In this document: in pieces, positions 50,138 to 58,016 of the stretch
Numbering within the stretch: the stretch's first letter is position 1
How the letters are laid out: each line of letters opens with the position of its first letter
Assembly: GCA_947626395.1 (NCBI GenBank)
Contig: CANQRU010000016.1
Span: forward strand, 1-64,000
DNA: 64,000 nt
Source: an uncultured Lachnospiraceae bacterium
GTDB lineage: Bacteria; Bacillota; Clostridia; Lachnospirales; Lachnospiraceae
Direction of reading: 5' to 3'
Notes under the pieces: model-generated
Databases searched by the model: none
Seen by the model: the letters and a program-made list of their open reading frames with translations, nothing else
Told to the model about the DNA's origin: nothing
Position numbers and translations under genes: made by a program

Positions 50138-50206
50138 TGATAGAGTACGACGGCGCCGGGGGACGGCGTCAGAACCCTATGAATCAATTTTAGGAGGAAA
50201 ATATCA

Positions 50207-50479
50207 ATGAACAAGACAGAACTGATCGCAGCCGTTGCGGCAAAAGCAGAGATTTCCAAGAAGGATGCCGAGAAGGCCGTTAAGGCGTTTACAGAGACCG
50301 TAACAGAGGCTCTGGCAAAGGGTGAGAAGGTACAGCTGGTTGGCTTTGGTACGTTTGAGACTGTTGAGAGATCCGCGAGAGAGGCCCGCAACCCGAGAAC
50401 CGGCGAGCCCATGAAGGTAGCCGCTACCAAGGCTCCGAAGTTCAAAGTAGGCAACGCTTTAAAGGATGCTGTGAAATAA
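50207..50479 (+). CDS. hup: DNA-binding protein HU (90 aa)
   Basis: Complete HU: MNKTELIAAVAAKAEISKKD, GFGTFETVERSAREARNPRTG (the DNA-contacting arm), and KFKVGNALKDAVK at the end. AGGAGGAAAA precedes the ATG. Abundant nucleoid protein; first of the hup-rqcP-yabP-yabQ-divIC order common in Clostridia. Confidence 0.97.
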   Translation: MNKTELIAAVAAKAEISKKDAEKAVKAFTETVTEALAKGEKVQLVGFGTFETVERSAREARNPRTGEPMKVAATKAPKFKVGNALKDAVK

Positions 50480-50486
50480 TCCGGAT

Positions 50487-50726
50487 ATGAGACTTGATAA
50501 GTTCCTGAAGGTTTCGCGCCTGATCAAGCGCAGGACGGTTGCGAACGAAGCCTGCGACGCGGGACGCGTTCTGGTGAACGGCCGCCCCGCCAAGGCGTCC
50601 CTGAATGTGAAGACTGGAGATATCATAGAGATCCAGTTCGGGACGAACAGCGTGAAAGTGGAAGTCCTCGACGTTCAGGAGACCGTTAAGAAGGATGACG
50701 CGAAGGAATTGTACCGTTATCTGTAA
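50487..50726 (+). CDS. rqcP: S4-domain RNA-binding protein RqcP (79 aa)
   Basis: S4 domain (MRLDKFLKVSRLIKRRTVAN, EACDAGRVLVNGRPAK) of the YabO/RqcP type, which acts with RqcH in C-terminal tailing of peptides on stalled ribosomes. It starts 7 bp after hup and is probably co-transcribed. Confidence 0.9.
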   Translation: MRLDKFLKVSRLIKRRTVANEACDAGRVLVNGRPAKASLNVKTGDIIEIQFGTNSVKVEVLDVQETVKKDDAKELYRYL

Positions 50727-50792
50727 GGCATACGGGAACCGCCCTCATCATATACTTGAATTACAGATTCGGGTATGGATGGGGGTTTTCTT

Positions 50793-51077
50793 ATGGAAGA
50801 AAAAGCCGGAACCGCAGCGCACAGGATCATACTGAACAACCGTCAGGCCGGAAGCCTGACCGGTATCCGGGACGTGGTTTCCTTTGATGAGAACCAGGTG
50901 ATCCTGGATACGGACATGGGCCTTCTGACCGTGAAGGGAAAGGATCTGCATCTGAGCCGGCTGACGCTGGAGAAGGGCGAGGCGGAGATGGACGGCACGG
51001 TGGACAGCCTGGTCTATTCCTCCAATGAGGCGTACCGCCGGTCCGGGGAATCGCTGTTTGCGCGGTTATTCAAGTGA
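50793..51077 (+). CDS. yabP: Sporulation protein YabP (94 aa)
   Basis: YabP family (HRIILNNRQAGSLTGIRDVV, TDMGLLTVKGKDLHLSRLTL). Mother-cell protein needed for sporulation. The start at 50793 follows a GGGGG ribosome binding site; ATG 50775 is less likely. Next to yabQ, as usual. Confidence 0.9.
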   Translation: MEEKAGTAAHRIILNNRQAGSLTGIRDVVSFDENQVILDTDMGLLTVKGKDLHLSRLTLEKGEAEMDGTVDSLVYSSNEAYRRSGESLFARLFK

Positions 51078-51086
51078 CCGGAGAAA

Positions 51087-51446
51087 GTGCCTGTGACTGC
51101 GTCGATCCGTTATGAATTCCATCTGGCGCTCCTGAGTCTGCTGACCGGCGCGGGACTGATGATCGTGTATGATCTTGTCTGCGTCCTGCGTATGGTCATT
51201 CCACACGGCCGTCTGGCCACGGGGATCGAGGATCTGGCCTATGGCGTCTACAGCGCGGTGATCACCTTCGGCCTGCTGTATGAGCAGAATGACGGCGCCT
51301 TCCGCGCCTATGTGATAGCGGGAACGGTGCTGGGCATGCTGCTTTATCAGCGGCTGATCGGCGGTATTTTATTAAAGTACTTGAAAAAAGGACAGGAATA
51401 TCTTAGAATAAGGATGAAGATCCACAGACGCAGGAAGAAAAGGTGA
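51087..51446 (+). CDS. yabQ: Spore cortex protein YabQ (119 aa)
   Basis: GTG start. Three hydrophobic segments (LALLSLLTGAGLMIVYDLVC, YGVYSAVITFGLLY, YVIAGTVLGMLLYQ) and a basic C-terminal tail (RMKIHRRRKKR), the YabQ layout. Membrane protein required for cortex formation. Confidence 0.88.
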   Translation: MPVTASIRYEFHLALLSLLTGAGLMIVYDLVCVLRMVIPHGRLATGIEDLAYGVYSAVITFGLLYEQNDGAFRAYVIAGTVLGMLLYQRLIGGILLKYLKKGQEYLRIRMKIHRRRKKR

Positions 51447-51450
51447 TAAG

Positions 51451-51774
51451 ATGAGCGGAAAACACAGAGCCAGGAAAGACAGATCCAGACACGACAAGGC
51501 GGTAAACCGGATGACCCTTTTGGGTATCACGCTGGTGGTGGCCAGCCTGGCCGCAGCTATTAATCTGCGCGGAACGTCCCTGAAGGCCAAAGATCTGGAG
51601 TATCAGGTAAAAGAAGCCAATCTGATCCGTCAGGTGGAAGAGGAGCAGGACCGCTCCGAGGAGCTGGAGGAGCGCCGCGTCTTTGTTCAGACCAAGCAGT
51701 ATATCGAGCAGGTCGCGAAGGAGAAGCTGGGACTGGTGAATCCGGACGAGATCCTTCTGAAGCCTGCGAAGTAA
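51451..51774 (+). CDS. divIC: Septum formation initiator, DivIC/FtsB type (107 aa)
   Basis: Basic cytoplasmic start, one membrane span (TLLGITLVVASLAAAINL), then a coiled coil (KDLEYQVKEANLIRQVEEEQ) and the AKEKLGLVNPDEI end typical of FtsB/DivIC. Divisome component. Starts 4 bp after yabQ. Confidence 0.88.
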   Translation: MSGKHRARKDRSRHDKAVNRMTLLGITLVVASLAAAINLRGTSLKAKDLEYQVKEANLIRQVEEEQDRSEELEERRVFVQTKQYIEQVAKEKLGLVNPDEILLKPAK

Positions 51775-51780
51775 GTTTGT

Positions 51781-51846
51781 TGTCGAAGATTTTTCTGAAA
51801 AGACGGCGTGATTTTGACAAATATTTCCCTTTTGACCCGCTATAAT
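51781..51846 (+). promoter_or_regulatory. Spo0A-type promoter of spoIIE
   Basis: A 0A box TGTCGAA (51781-51787) lies upstream of TTGACA (51814-51819) and TATAAT (51841-51846), which are 21 bp apart. The long spacer plus the 0A box is the arrangement known for Spo0A-activated sigma-A promoters such as spoIIE and spoIIG in Bacillus. Confidence 0.75.
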
Positions 51847-51899
51847 GCTAGTGGCATACCGCCACATGGCGGCAGACGGCGGAGTCGGGAGGGATTTTT

Positions 51900-53312
51900 G
51901 TGTTTGGAAAGAAAAGCGGCCATAAAGATATGGCGGAAATTCATGTATATACGGCCAGGAAGCTGAGCGATATGGCAGGATCCCTGGAAAGGCTTGCAAG
52001 GACTTTCGACCTTGACAATACCTGCGGAAACGGCCTAAGCCGCGAGGACGCCGCGGCGGCCATGCAGATGGCGGCCGCTATGGTCTGCGGCGACTGCGAA
52101 CGCTGCGGCATGCGGGAAGAGGGACGGAAAAAGGACGGATATTATCTGTATTATCTGCTGCGGGCTTTTGAGAAAAAGGGGTCGGTGGATTATGAGGACA
52201 TGCCTGGGATATTCCTGGACAGCTGCCGGCACCGGGAACAGTTTGTGGGACATTTGAACCGGAATCTCGGACGGGCTGCCATGAATCTCACATGGAAGAA
52301 CCGTTTCCTCGAGAGCCGGGACGCGGTGATCTCCCAGTTCCGGGAGCTGGCGGTGATACTGGAGGAGTTCTCCCGCCAGATGGAGCAGGCCCGGGATGTG
52401 ACCGAGGGATGGGAACGGGCGGTGCGGAGAACATTTCTGCTTCACCATATGGTCGTAGAGCGGATGCTCGTTCTGGAATACGAGGCGAAGCGGCGCGAGG
52501 TGTTTCTGACAGTGCGGACGAACCATGGCCGGTGCGTGACTTCTGCTGACGCAGCCATCTGTCTCGGACAGGCCATGGGAGGTCGGGACTGGACGGCCGC
52601 CAGGGATTCGAAGAGCATCGTAGGGCGGAAGGCGGCGACGATCCGTTTCCTGGAAGAAGGGTCCTATGAAATGCTTTTCGGCGTCGCCCGGCGGCCGAAG
52701 GACGGGGAGACGGTTTCCGGCGACAGCTATACATTCAGCCGGGAAACGCCGGGACAGGTGGTCATAAGCCTGTCCGACGGCATGGGAAGCGGCGAAGGGG
52801 CCGGCGAGGAGAGCCGGCGGGTCGTTGAACTGACGGAACAGCTCCTGGCGGCGGGCTATACGCCCAGATCCGCCCTGAAGCTGGTGAATACGGTGCTTCT
52901 TCTGACGGGAGAAGAACAGCATCCGGCGACGATCGACCTGTGCTGCGTGGATCTGTATACCGGCGTGCTGGAAGCGATGAAGCTGGGCGCCGCGGCTACA
53001 TTCGTGGCCGGCGATGCCGGGGTGGAGCTTCTGCAGGCCCAGGACGCTCCTGCGGGCGTACTTCTTCCGGTGGAACCGGCGCTTCTGACCCGGAAGCTGT
53101 GGGAGGACGACCGGATCGTCATGGTCAGCGACGGCGTACTGGAGGCGCTGCCCGGCGATGATAAGGAGCAGTTCCTGAAAGAATATCTGGAGAGTATCGG
53201 ACGCAGGAATCCGCAGGAATTGGCGGAAATGGTGCTGGAGTTCGCCGGCGCCTGCGCGGACGGGGCGCGGGACGATATGACGGTGCTGGCGGCGGAGATA
53301 TGGACGAAATAA
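51900..53312 (+). CDS. spoIIE: SpoIIE-type phosphatase without membrane domain (470 aa)
   Basis: The C-terminal PP2C-like domain is intact: SLSDGMGSGEGAGEE, MVSDGVLEALPGD and GARDDMTVLAAEIW hold the metal-binding Asp residues. The N-terminal 230 residues correspond to the regulatory region (CGDCERCGMREEGRKKDG, FLDSCRHREQFVG). The ten membrane spans of the usual protein of about 800 residues are absent, and there is no space for them: the Spo0A-type promoter and GGAGGG lie directly upstream of the GTG start. It should dephosphorylate SpoIIAA to release sigma-F. How it finds the polar septum without membrane spans is unclear. Confidence 0.85.
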   Translation: MFGKKSGHKDMAEIHVYTARKLSDMAGSLERLARTFDLDNTCGNGLSREDAAAAMQMAAAMVCGDCERCGMREEGRKKDGYYLYYLLRAFEKKGSVDYEDMPGIFLDSCRHREQFVGHLNRNLGRAAMNLTWKNRFLESRDAVISQFRELAVILEEFSRQMEQARDVTEGWERAVRRTFLLHHMVVERMLVLEYEAKRREVFLTVRTNHGRCVTSADAAICLGQAMGGRDWTAARDSKSIVGRKAATIRFLEEGSYEMLFGVARRPKDGETVSGDSYTFSRETPGQVVISLSDGMGSGEGAGEESRRVVELTEQLLAAGYTPRSALKLVNTVLLLTGEEQHPATIDLCCVDLYTGVLEAMKLGAAATFVAGDAGVELLQAQDAPAGVLLPVEPALLTRKLWEDDRIVMVSDGVLEALPGDDKEQFLKEYLESIGRRNPQELAEMVLEFAGACADGARDDMTVLAAEIWTK

Positions 53313-53513
53313 GGCGGACAGAGCAGGGCGCGAATGATGCCCTGCTCATATTTTCGGATCAAATGAAGTACCTGGCTGATACCATTGGTTTTTGAGCGCG
53401 GGAATGGAAAGTGATTGCATAGAATCAGAAATCCTAGTATGATATCTGAAAAGAGAATTTTCCATGGCGCGCGGTTCATGCCGCGGGCCGGGAGCCGCAT
53501 GGGAGGGCGTGCC

Positions 53514-55148
53514 ATGTTTGCGAAGGCGGCGTCGTACATCAGAAAATACGATCTCTTAAGAGCGGGGGACAGGGTCGTCGCCGGCGTATCCGGCGGAGCG
53601 GACTCGGTCTGCCTGCTTCATGTGCTTGTGGGTCTCAGGGAGGAACTGGGGCTGACGGTTCGCGCGGTCCATGTCCATCACGGACTGCGGGGAGAAGAAG
53701 CGGACCGGGACGCGGCTTTTGTGGAGAAGCTGGCGGCGGAGTGGGACGTGCTGTGCCGTGTGGTATATGCGGATGTGCGTGGATACGCGGAGAAGAACGG
53801 GGTGTCCGAAGAGGAAGCCGGAAGGATCCTCCGGTACCGGACGCTGCGTGAGGAAGCGGAAGGGCTGGGACGCGTCGGCGTGAAGATCGCCGTCGGACAC
53901 CAGAAGGAGGACCAGGCGGAGACGATCCTGCATAACCTTTTTCGCGGCAGCGCGCTGAAAGGTCTGGCGGGAATGGCGCCGTCCGCGTCGATGGACGGCG
54001 GGATCTGCATCATCCGCCCGCTGCTTGGCGTAAGCCGCGCGGAGATCCGTTCCTATCTGGCGGAAAATGGTCTCCGCTTCTGCGAAGACTCCACCAATGA
54101 TACGGCCGATTACACCCGCAACCGGATCCGCCGTCTTCTGCCTGTGATCTGCCATGATGTAAACGCGCAGGCGGTAGAGCATATTCTTGCGGCGGGAGAA
54201 CGGATGGCCCGGGCGGACGCATATTTTGAGAAGGAAGCGGCAAGAATCTGGGAAGAATACGGAGTGGCCGAGGAAGCAGAGGACGGATTTGCCGTGGAGA
54301 TTGCGGAAAAGCAGGGCGGACCGGCGGTGACTCCGGACGGGCAAAGCAGGCTTATGACAGAATCTCCGGCGAACCGCTGCGGGATCCCCGCGGAGATTCT
54401 GGGCAGTCAGCCGGAGATCCTGGCGGGCTATCTTGCGATGAAGATGATAAAGCGGATGACCGGCTCGGCGAAGGACGTGACATCGGTCCATGCGGAGCAG
54501 ATCTGCGCTCTGGCCCGTATGGGAACCGGGAAGCAGACGAACCTTCCGTACGGCCTGCGGGCAGTCCGTCAGTATGAGATGATCTGGGTGGAAAGGGCAG
54601 AGCGGCCGGCGGCAGGCGGTACAGAGCCGCGAAAGGGCCGGCCCGCCGCGGAAGATGCCGCGGCCGCGGTTGCATTTTCCCGTTTCCCCTATGAAAAAAA
54701 CCAGAAAATTCCTGAAAATCGGTATACGAAATGGTTTGATTATGATAAAATAAAAGGCGTGCTATCGGTAAGGACCCGGCAGACCGGCGATTATATCACT
54801 TTAAAAGGCGGCGGCCGCAAGAGCGTGAAGTCTTATATGATCGACGCGAAGATCCCCCGGCAGGAGCGGGACCGGATCCTGCTTCTTGCGGAGGGGAGCC
54901 ACATATTGTGGATTGTCGGATACCGGATCAGCGAATACTATAAAGTAACGGAAGAGACGAAGGAGATCCTGCAGGCGCGGGCGTACGGAGGAGAGGAAGC
55001 TGCCGCGGACGACGCGGCGGCCGCTTCTGCCGGGAGGCGCGGGCAGATGTACGGAGGAGAGGAATATGGCAGAGAAGGTACGGGTATTGATCCCGGAAGT
55101 GGATGTGAACAGGAAGATCAGCGAGGTAGCCGCCCAGGTCAGCCGTGA
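53514..55148 (+). CDS. tilS: tRNA(Ile)-lysidine synthase (544 aa)
   Basis: PP-loop GVSGGADSVCLLHVL (SGGxDS), VHVHHGLRGEEADRD, GHQKEDQAETILHNLFRGS and the STNDT..YTRNRIR region, then C-terminal substrate-binding domains. Modifies C34 of tRNA-Ile to lysidine so that it reads AUA; essential. The start at 53514 follows GGGAGGGCG. Two Ala/Glu/Gly-rich insertions (about residues 365-385 and 495-515) are not typical. The last 83 bases overlap hpt. Confidence 0.92.
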   Translation: MFAKAASYIRKYDLLRAGDRVVAGVSGGADSVCLLHVLVGLREELGLTVRAVHVHHGLRGEEADRDAAFVEKLAAEWDVLCRVVYADVRGYAEKNGVSEEEAGRILRYRTLREEAEGLGRVGVKIAVGHQKEDQAETILHNLFRGSALKGLAGMAPSASMDGGICIIRPLLGVSRAEIRSYLAENGLRFCEDSTNDTADYTRNRIRRLLPVICHDVNAQAVEHILAAGERMARADAYFEKEAARIWEEYGVAEEAEDGFAVEIAEKQGGPAVTPDGQSRLMTESPANRCGIPAEILGSQPEILAGYLAMKMIKRMTGSAKDVTSVHAEQICALARMGTGKQTNLPYGLRAVRQYEMIWVERAERPAAGGTEPRKGRPAAEDAAAAVAFSRFPYEKNQKIPENRYTKWFDYDKIKGVLSVRTRQTGDYITLKGGGRKSVKSYMIDAKIPRQERDRILLLAEGSHILWIVGYRISEYYKVTEETKEILQARAYGGEEAAADDAAAASAGRRGQMYGGEEYGREGTGIDPGSGCEQEDQRGSRPGQP

Positions 55149-55590
55149 CTACGAGGGCCGGCCGGTCCATCTGATCTGCGTGCTGAAGGGAGGCGTGTTC
55201 TTCACCTGTGAGCTGGCCAAGAGGCTGACGGTTCCGGTGTCCCTGGATTTCATGTCTGTGTCCAGCTACGGCAGCGGGACGGAATCCAGCGGCGTGGTCC
55301 GGATCGTCAAGGATCTGGATGAACCCCTGGAAGGCAAAGACGTCCTGATCGTGGAGGATATCATCGATTCCGGCCGGACACTGGCTTACCTGATCGAGAT
55401 CTTAAAGCAGCGGGGGCCTGCGAGCATTCGTCTGTGTACGCTGCTTGACAAGCCGGAACGGCGTGTGAAGAAGCAGGTGAAGGTCGATTATACCTGCTTT
55501 TCGATTCCGGATGAGTTTGTCGTGGGCTATGGTCTGGATTATGACCAGAAGTACCGAAATCTCCCGTATATCGGAGTAGTGGAATTTTAA
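55066..55590 (+). CDS. hpt: Hypoxanthine phosphoribosyltransferase (174 aa)
   Basis: PRPP-binding motif [14 protein letters not shown] with [11 protein letters not shown] and the [20 protein letters not shown] end. Purine salvage enzyme. AGGAGAGG precedes the ATG. In the conserved tilS-hpt-ftsH order. Confidence 0.96.
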   Translation: MAEKVRVLIPEVDVNRKISEVAAQVSRDYEGRPVHLICVLKGGVFFTCELAKRLTVPVSLDFMSVSSYGSGTESSGVVRIVKDLDEPLEGKDVLIVEDIIDSGRTLAYLIEILKQRGPASIRLCTLLDKPERRVKKQVKVDYTCFSIPDEFVVGYGLDYDQKYRNLPYIGVVEF

Positions 55591-55604
55591 GGAGGCAGTC
55601 AGAT

Positions 55605-57419
55605 TTGAGACAGCGACAGACAATGGGCAATGGGCTGGGCCTTGTCCTGCTTATTTTAATCGTGCTTTTTGTGGCCAATGCGTTTAACCGGCGCAGTTAC
55701 CCGGAGGAACTGACCCAGCAGGCGTATATGCGTCAGGTGGAAGCGGGCGATGTGGTATTTGCCACGATCGTCCAGAATAAGGAGACGCCGACCGGACAGC
55801 TGCTGCTGACCATGAAGGACGGGGCGGTATATACCCTCTATGTGTCGGATGTAACCGCTGAGGAGCAGTATCTGCTGGAACATAATGTGGAATTCGCCCG
55901 GGAGGATGTGCCACACGAGAACTATCTTTTGTCCCTGGTGGTGCCGGTGGCTGTGTCCGGCATCGTTCTTGTCGTGCTTTTCATGATGATGAACGCCAGA
56001 GCGGCCGGAGGCGGCGGGGCCAACGCCAAGATGATGAACTTCGGCAAGAGCCGGGCGAAGCTCTGTGAGGACGCGGGGAAGTTCAGCTTTAAGAACGTGG
56101 CCGGTCTGCGGGAGGAGAAGGAAGACCTGGAAGAGCTGGTTGATTTCCTTAAGAATCCCCAGAAATACACCTCCGTGGGAGCCAGGATCCCCAAGGGCGT
56201 GCTGTTAGTGGGTCCGCCCGGAACCGGCAAGACGCTGCTGGCCAAAGCCGTGGCAGGGGAGTCCGGCGTGCCGTTCTTCAGTATTTCCGGATCGGATTTT
56301 GTGGAAATGTTCGTGGGCGTGGGTGCATCCCGTGTCCGCGACCTGTTCGAGGACGCGAAGAAGAATGCGCCCTGTATCGTATTCATCGATGAGATTGACG
56401 CCGTGGCCCGCCAGAGAGGCACCGGCCTGGGCGGCGGCCACGACGAGAGGGAGCAGACTCTGAACCAGCTTCTGGTAGAGATGGACGGCTTCGGCGTCAA
56501 TGAGGGGATCATCGTGATGGCGGCGACCAACCGGGTGGATATCCTAGATCCCGCGATCCTGCGTCCCGGCCGTTTCGATCGGAAGATCGTGGTAGGCCGT
56601 CCGGATGTGCGGGGCCGCGAGGAGATCCTGAAGGTCCACGCCAAGGATAAGCCGCTGAGCGACGACGTGGATCTGGAGCGGGTGGCCCGGACGACGGCCG
56701 GATTTACCGGCGCGGATCTGGAAAGCCTTCTGAATGAGTCCGCGATCCTGACGGCGCGGGAGAACCGTAAGTTCATTACCCAGGGCGACATCGACCGGTC
56801 GTTTATCAAAGTGGGCATCGGCGCGGAGAAGCACAGCCGCGTGATCTCCGAGAAGGAGAAGCGGATCACCGCTTATCACGAGACCGGCCACGCGATCCTG
56901 TTCCATCTGCTTCCCGATGTGGGACCGGTGCATACCATTTCCATCATTCCGACGGGGCAGGGAGCGGCCGGATATACGATGCCGCTGCCGGAGAAGGATG
57001 AGATGTTCAATACGAAGGGCAGGATGCTGCAGGATATCATGGTATCGCTGGGCGGGCGGATCGCCGAGGAACTGGTCTTCGACGACATCACGACCGGAGC
57101 GTCCCAGGATATCAAGCAGGCCACGTCCATCGCCCGCGCTATGGTCGTTAAGTACGGTATGTCCGAGAAGGTGGGCACCATCAACTATGAGACCGACAGC
57201 GAGGAAGTCTTCATCGGCCGGGAGTTGGGCCACGCCAAGAGCTACGGCGAGCAGGTGGCGTCCGTGATCGACAGCGAGGTGAAGCGGATCATTGACGAGT
57301 GCTACGCGAAGGCGAAGGGGATCATTGAGGAGCATGTGGATGTGCTTCACAAATGCACGGAGCTTCTGATGGAGAAAGAGAAGATCGGTCAGGAGGAATT
57401 CGAGGCGCTCTTTGTATAA
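55605..57419 (+). CDS. ftsH: ATP-dependent zinc metalloprotease FtsH (604 aa)
   Basis: Two membrane spans (about 8-26 and 112-130) flank a short outer domain; AAA module with GPPGTGKT (about residue 203), [13 protein letters not shown] and the SRH arginines in [11 protein letters not shown]; zinc motif H-E-T-G-H (about 425). Membrane-anchored quality-control protease. A TTG start (55605) is proposed from GGAGG 8 bases upstream; ATG 55623 is the alternative. Confidence 0.95.
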   Translation: MRQRQTMGNGLGLVLLILIVLFVANAFNRRSYPEELTQQAYMRQVEAGDVVFATIVQNKETPTGQLLLTMKDGAVYTLYVSDVTAEEQYLLEHNVEFAREDVPHENYLLSLVVPVAVSGIVLVVLFMMMNARAAGGGGANAKMMNFGKSRAKLCEDAGKFSFKNVAGLREEKEDLEELVDFLKNPQKYTSVGARIPKGVLLVGPPGTGKTLLAKAVAGESGVPFFSISGSDFVEMFVGVGASRVRDLFEDAKKNAPCIVFIDEIDAVARQRGTGLGGGHDEREQTLNQLLVEMDGFGVNEGIIVMAATNRVDILDPAILRPGRFDRKIVVGRPDVRGREEILKVHAKDKPLSDDVDLERVARTTAGFTGADLESLLNESAILTARENRKFITQGDIDRSFIKVGIGAEKHSRVISEKEKRITAYHETGHAILFHLLPDVGPVHTISIIPTGQGAAGYTMPLPEKDEMFNTKGRMLQDIMVSLGGRIAEELVFDDITTGASQDIKQATSIARAMVVKYGMSEKVGTINYETDSEEVFIGRELGHAKSYGEQVASVIDSEVKRIIDECYAKAKGIIEEHVDVLHKCTELLMEKEKIGQEEFEALFV

Positions 57420-57552
57420 AATGCGTTAACTTCTCCGTCAGTATTGCAGTTAGAGACCGGGGACGGTGTCGGTCGAGAAAATGCGGCTGTGCGGAATGCA
57501 CAAAAAATGTGAAATGGTTTTGTGAATTTTGTGAATCGTACCGCTTTTCAAA

Positions 57553-57672
57553 ATGGAGGGCGTGTGATAGTATAATGACGTACCCCCCAATACATTTAGT
57601 TTTTGCTACACCCCATAAGAAACGAAATACCTTCTCCTGAAAGAACCGGTTACCCCACCGGTTCTTTCACTT
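57553..57672 (+). ncRNA. Candidate small RNA between ftsH and the inverted repeat
   Basis: TATAAT near 57572-57577 with a TTCAAA box 18 bp upstream could start an RNA near 57584. It contains a run of C (TACCCCCCAAT), no reading frame of note, and ends at a strong hairpin (GAAAGAACCGG...CCGGTTCTTTC, about 57640-57670) that could be its terminator. No known family recognised. Confidence 0.35.
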
Positions 57673-57675
57673 TGT
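57640..57675 (+). terminator. Terminator-like hairpin
   Basis: GAAAGAACCGG pairs with CCGGTTCTTTC; followed by ACTTTGT, so a weak T-tract. Confidence 0.6.
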
Positions 57676-57695
57676 ATGTCGGTCGCGTAAGTTAC

Positions 57696-57897
57696 GCGCA
57701 AAGACCGCAGTCCGCAGAAGGTTCAGGTTTGCTCGCGGGAAAATTCGGATTCACAGCGATTTGTTAAGAGCATCACGAAAAATGGACAACTCGCTTCGCT
57801 CAGACAAGTCCATTTTTCGTGATAACACAAATCGCTGTTCGTCTCGAATTTTCGGCCGCTCACAAAATTCACCTTCTGCGGACTGCGGTCTTTGCGC
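57696..57897. repeat. 202-bp long inverted repeat
   Basis: The outer arms are a perfect 27-bp match (57696-57722 and 57871-57897). Inner perfect blocks are CAGCGATTTGT/ACAAATCGCTG and CACGAAAAATGGAC/GTCCATTTTTCGTG, ending in a short loop around 57790-57805. No target-site duplication or transposase was found. A non-autonomous palindromic element or a long structured RNA are options. It occupies most of the 600-bp gap between ftsH and the glycosidase gene. Confidence 0.8.
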
Positions 57898-58016
57898 TGT
57901 TTTTGGCGGGAGTAATGTTTGGGAGGGCGGAGTTTCCGAAAATAGACCCTTGCCTATTTTGGGGGAATCATATAGAATGGAATCTAGCAGTAAGAGGATG
58001 ACAGGAGAATGATTTT

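Noticed and set aside
57761..58012. Reading frame across the long inverted repeat
   Set aside because: It is formed by the palindrome, has no ribosome binding site and no protein-like composition.
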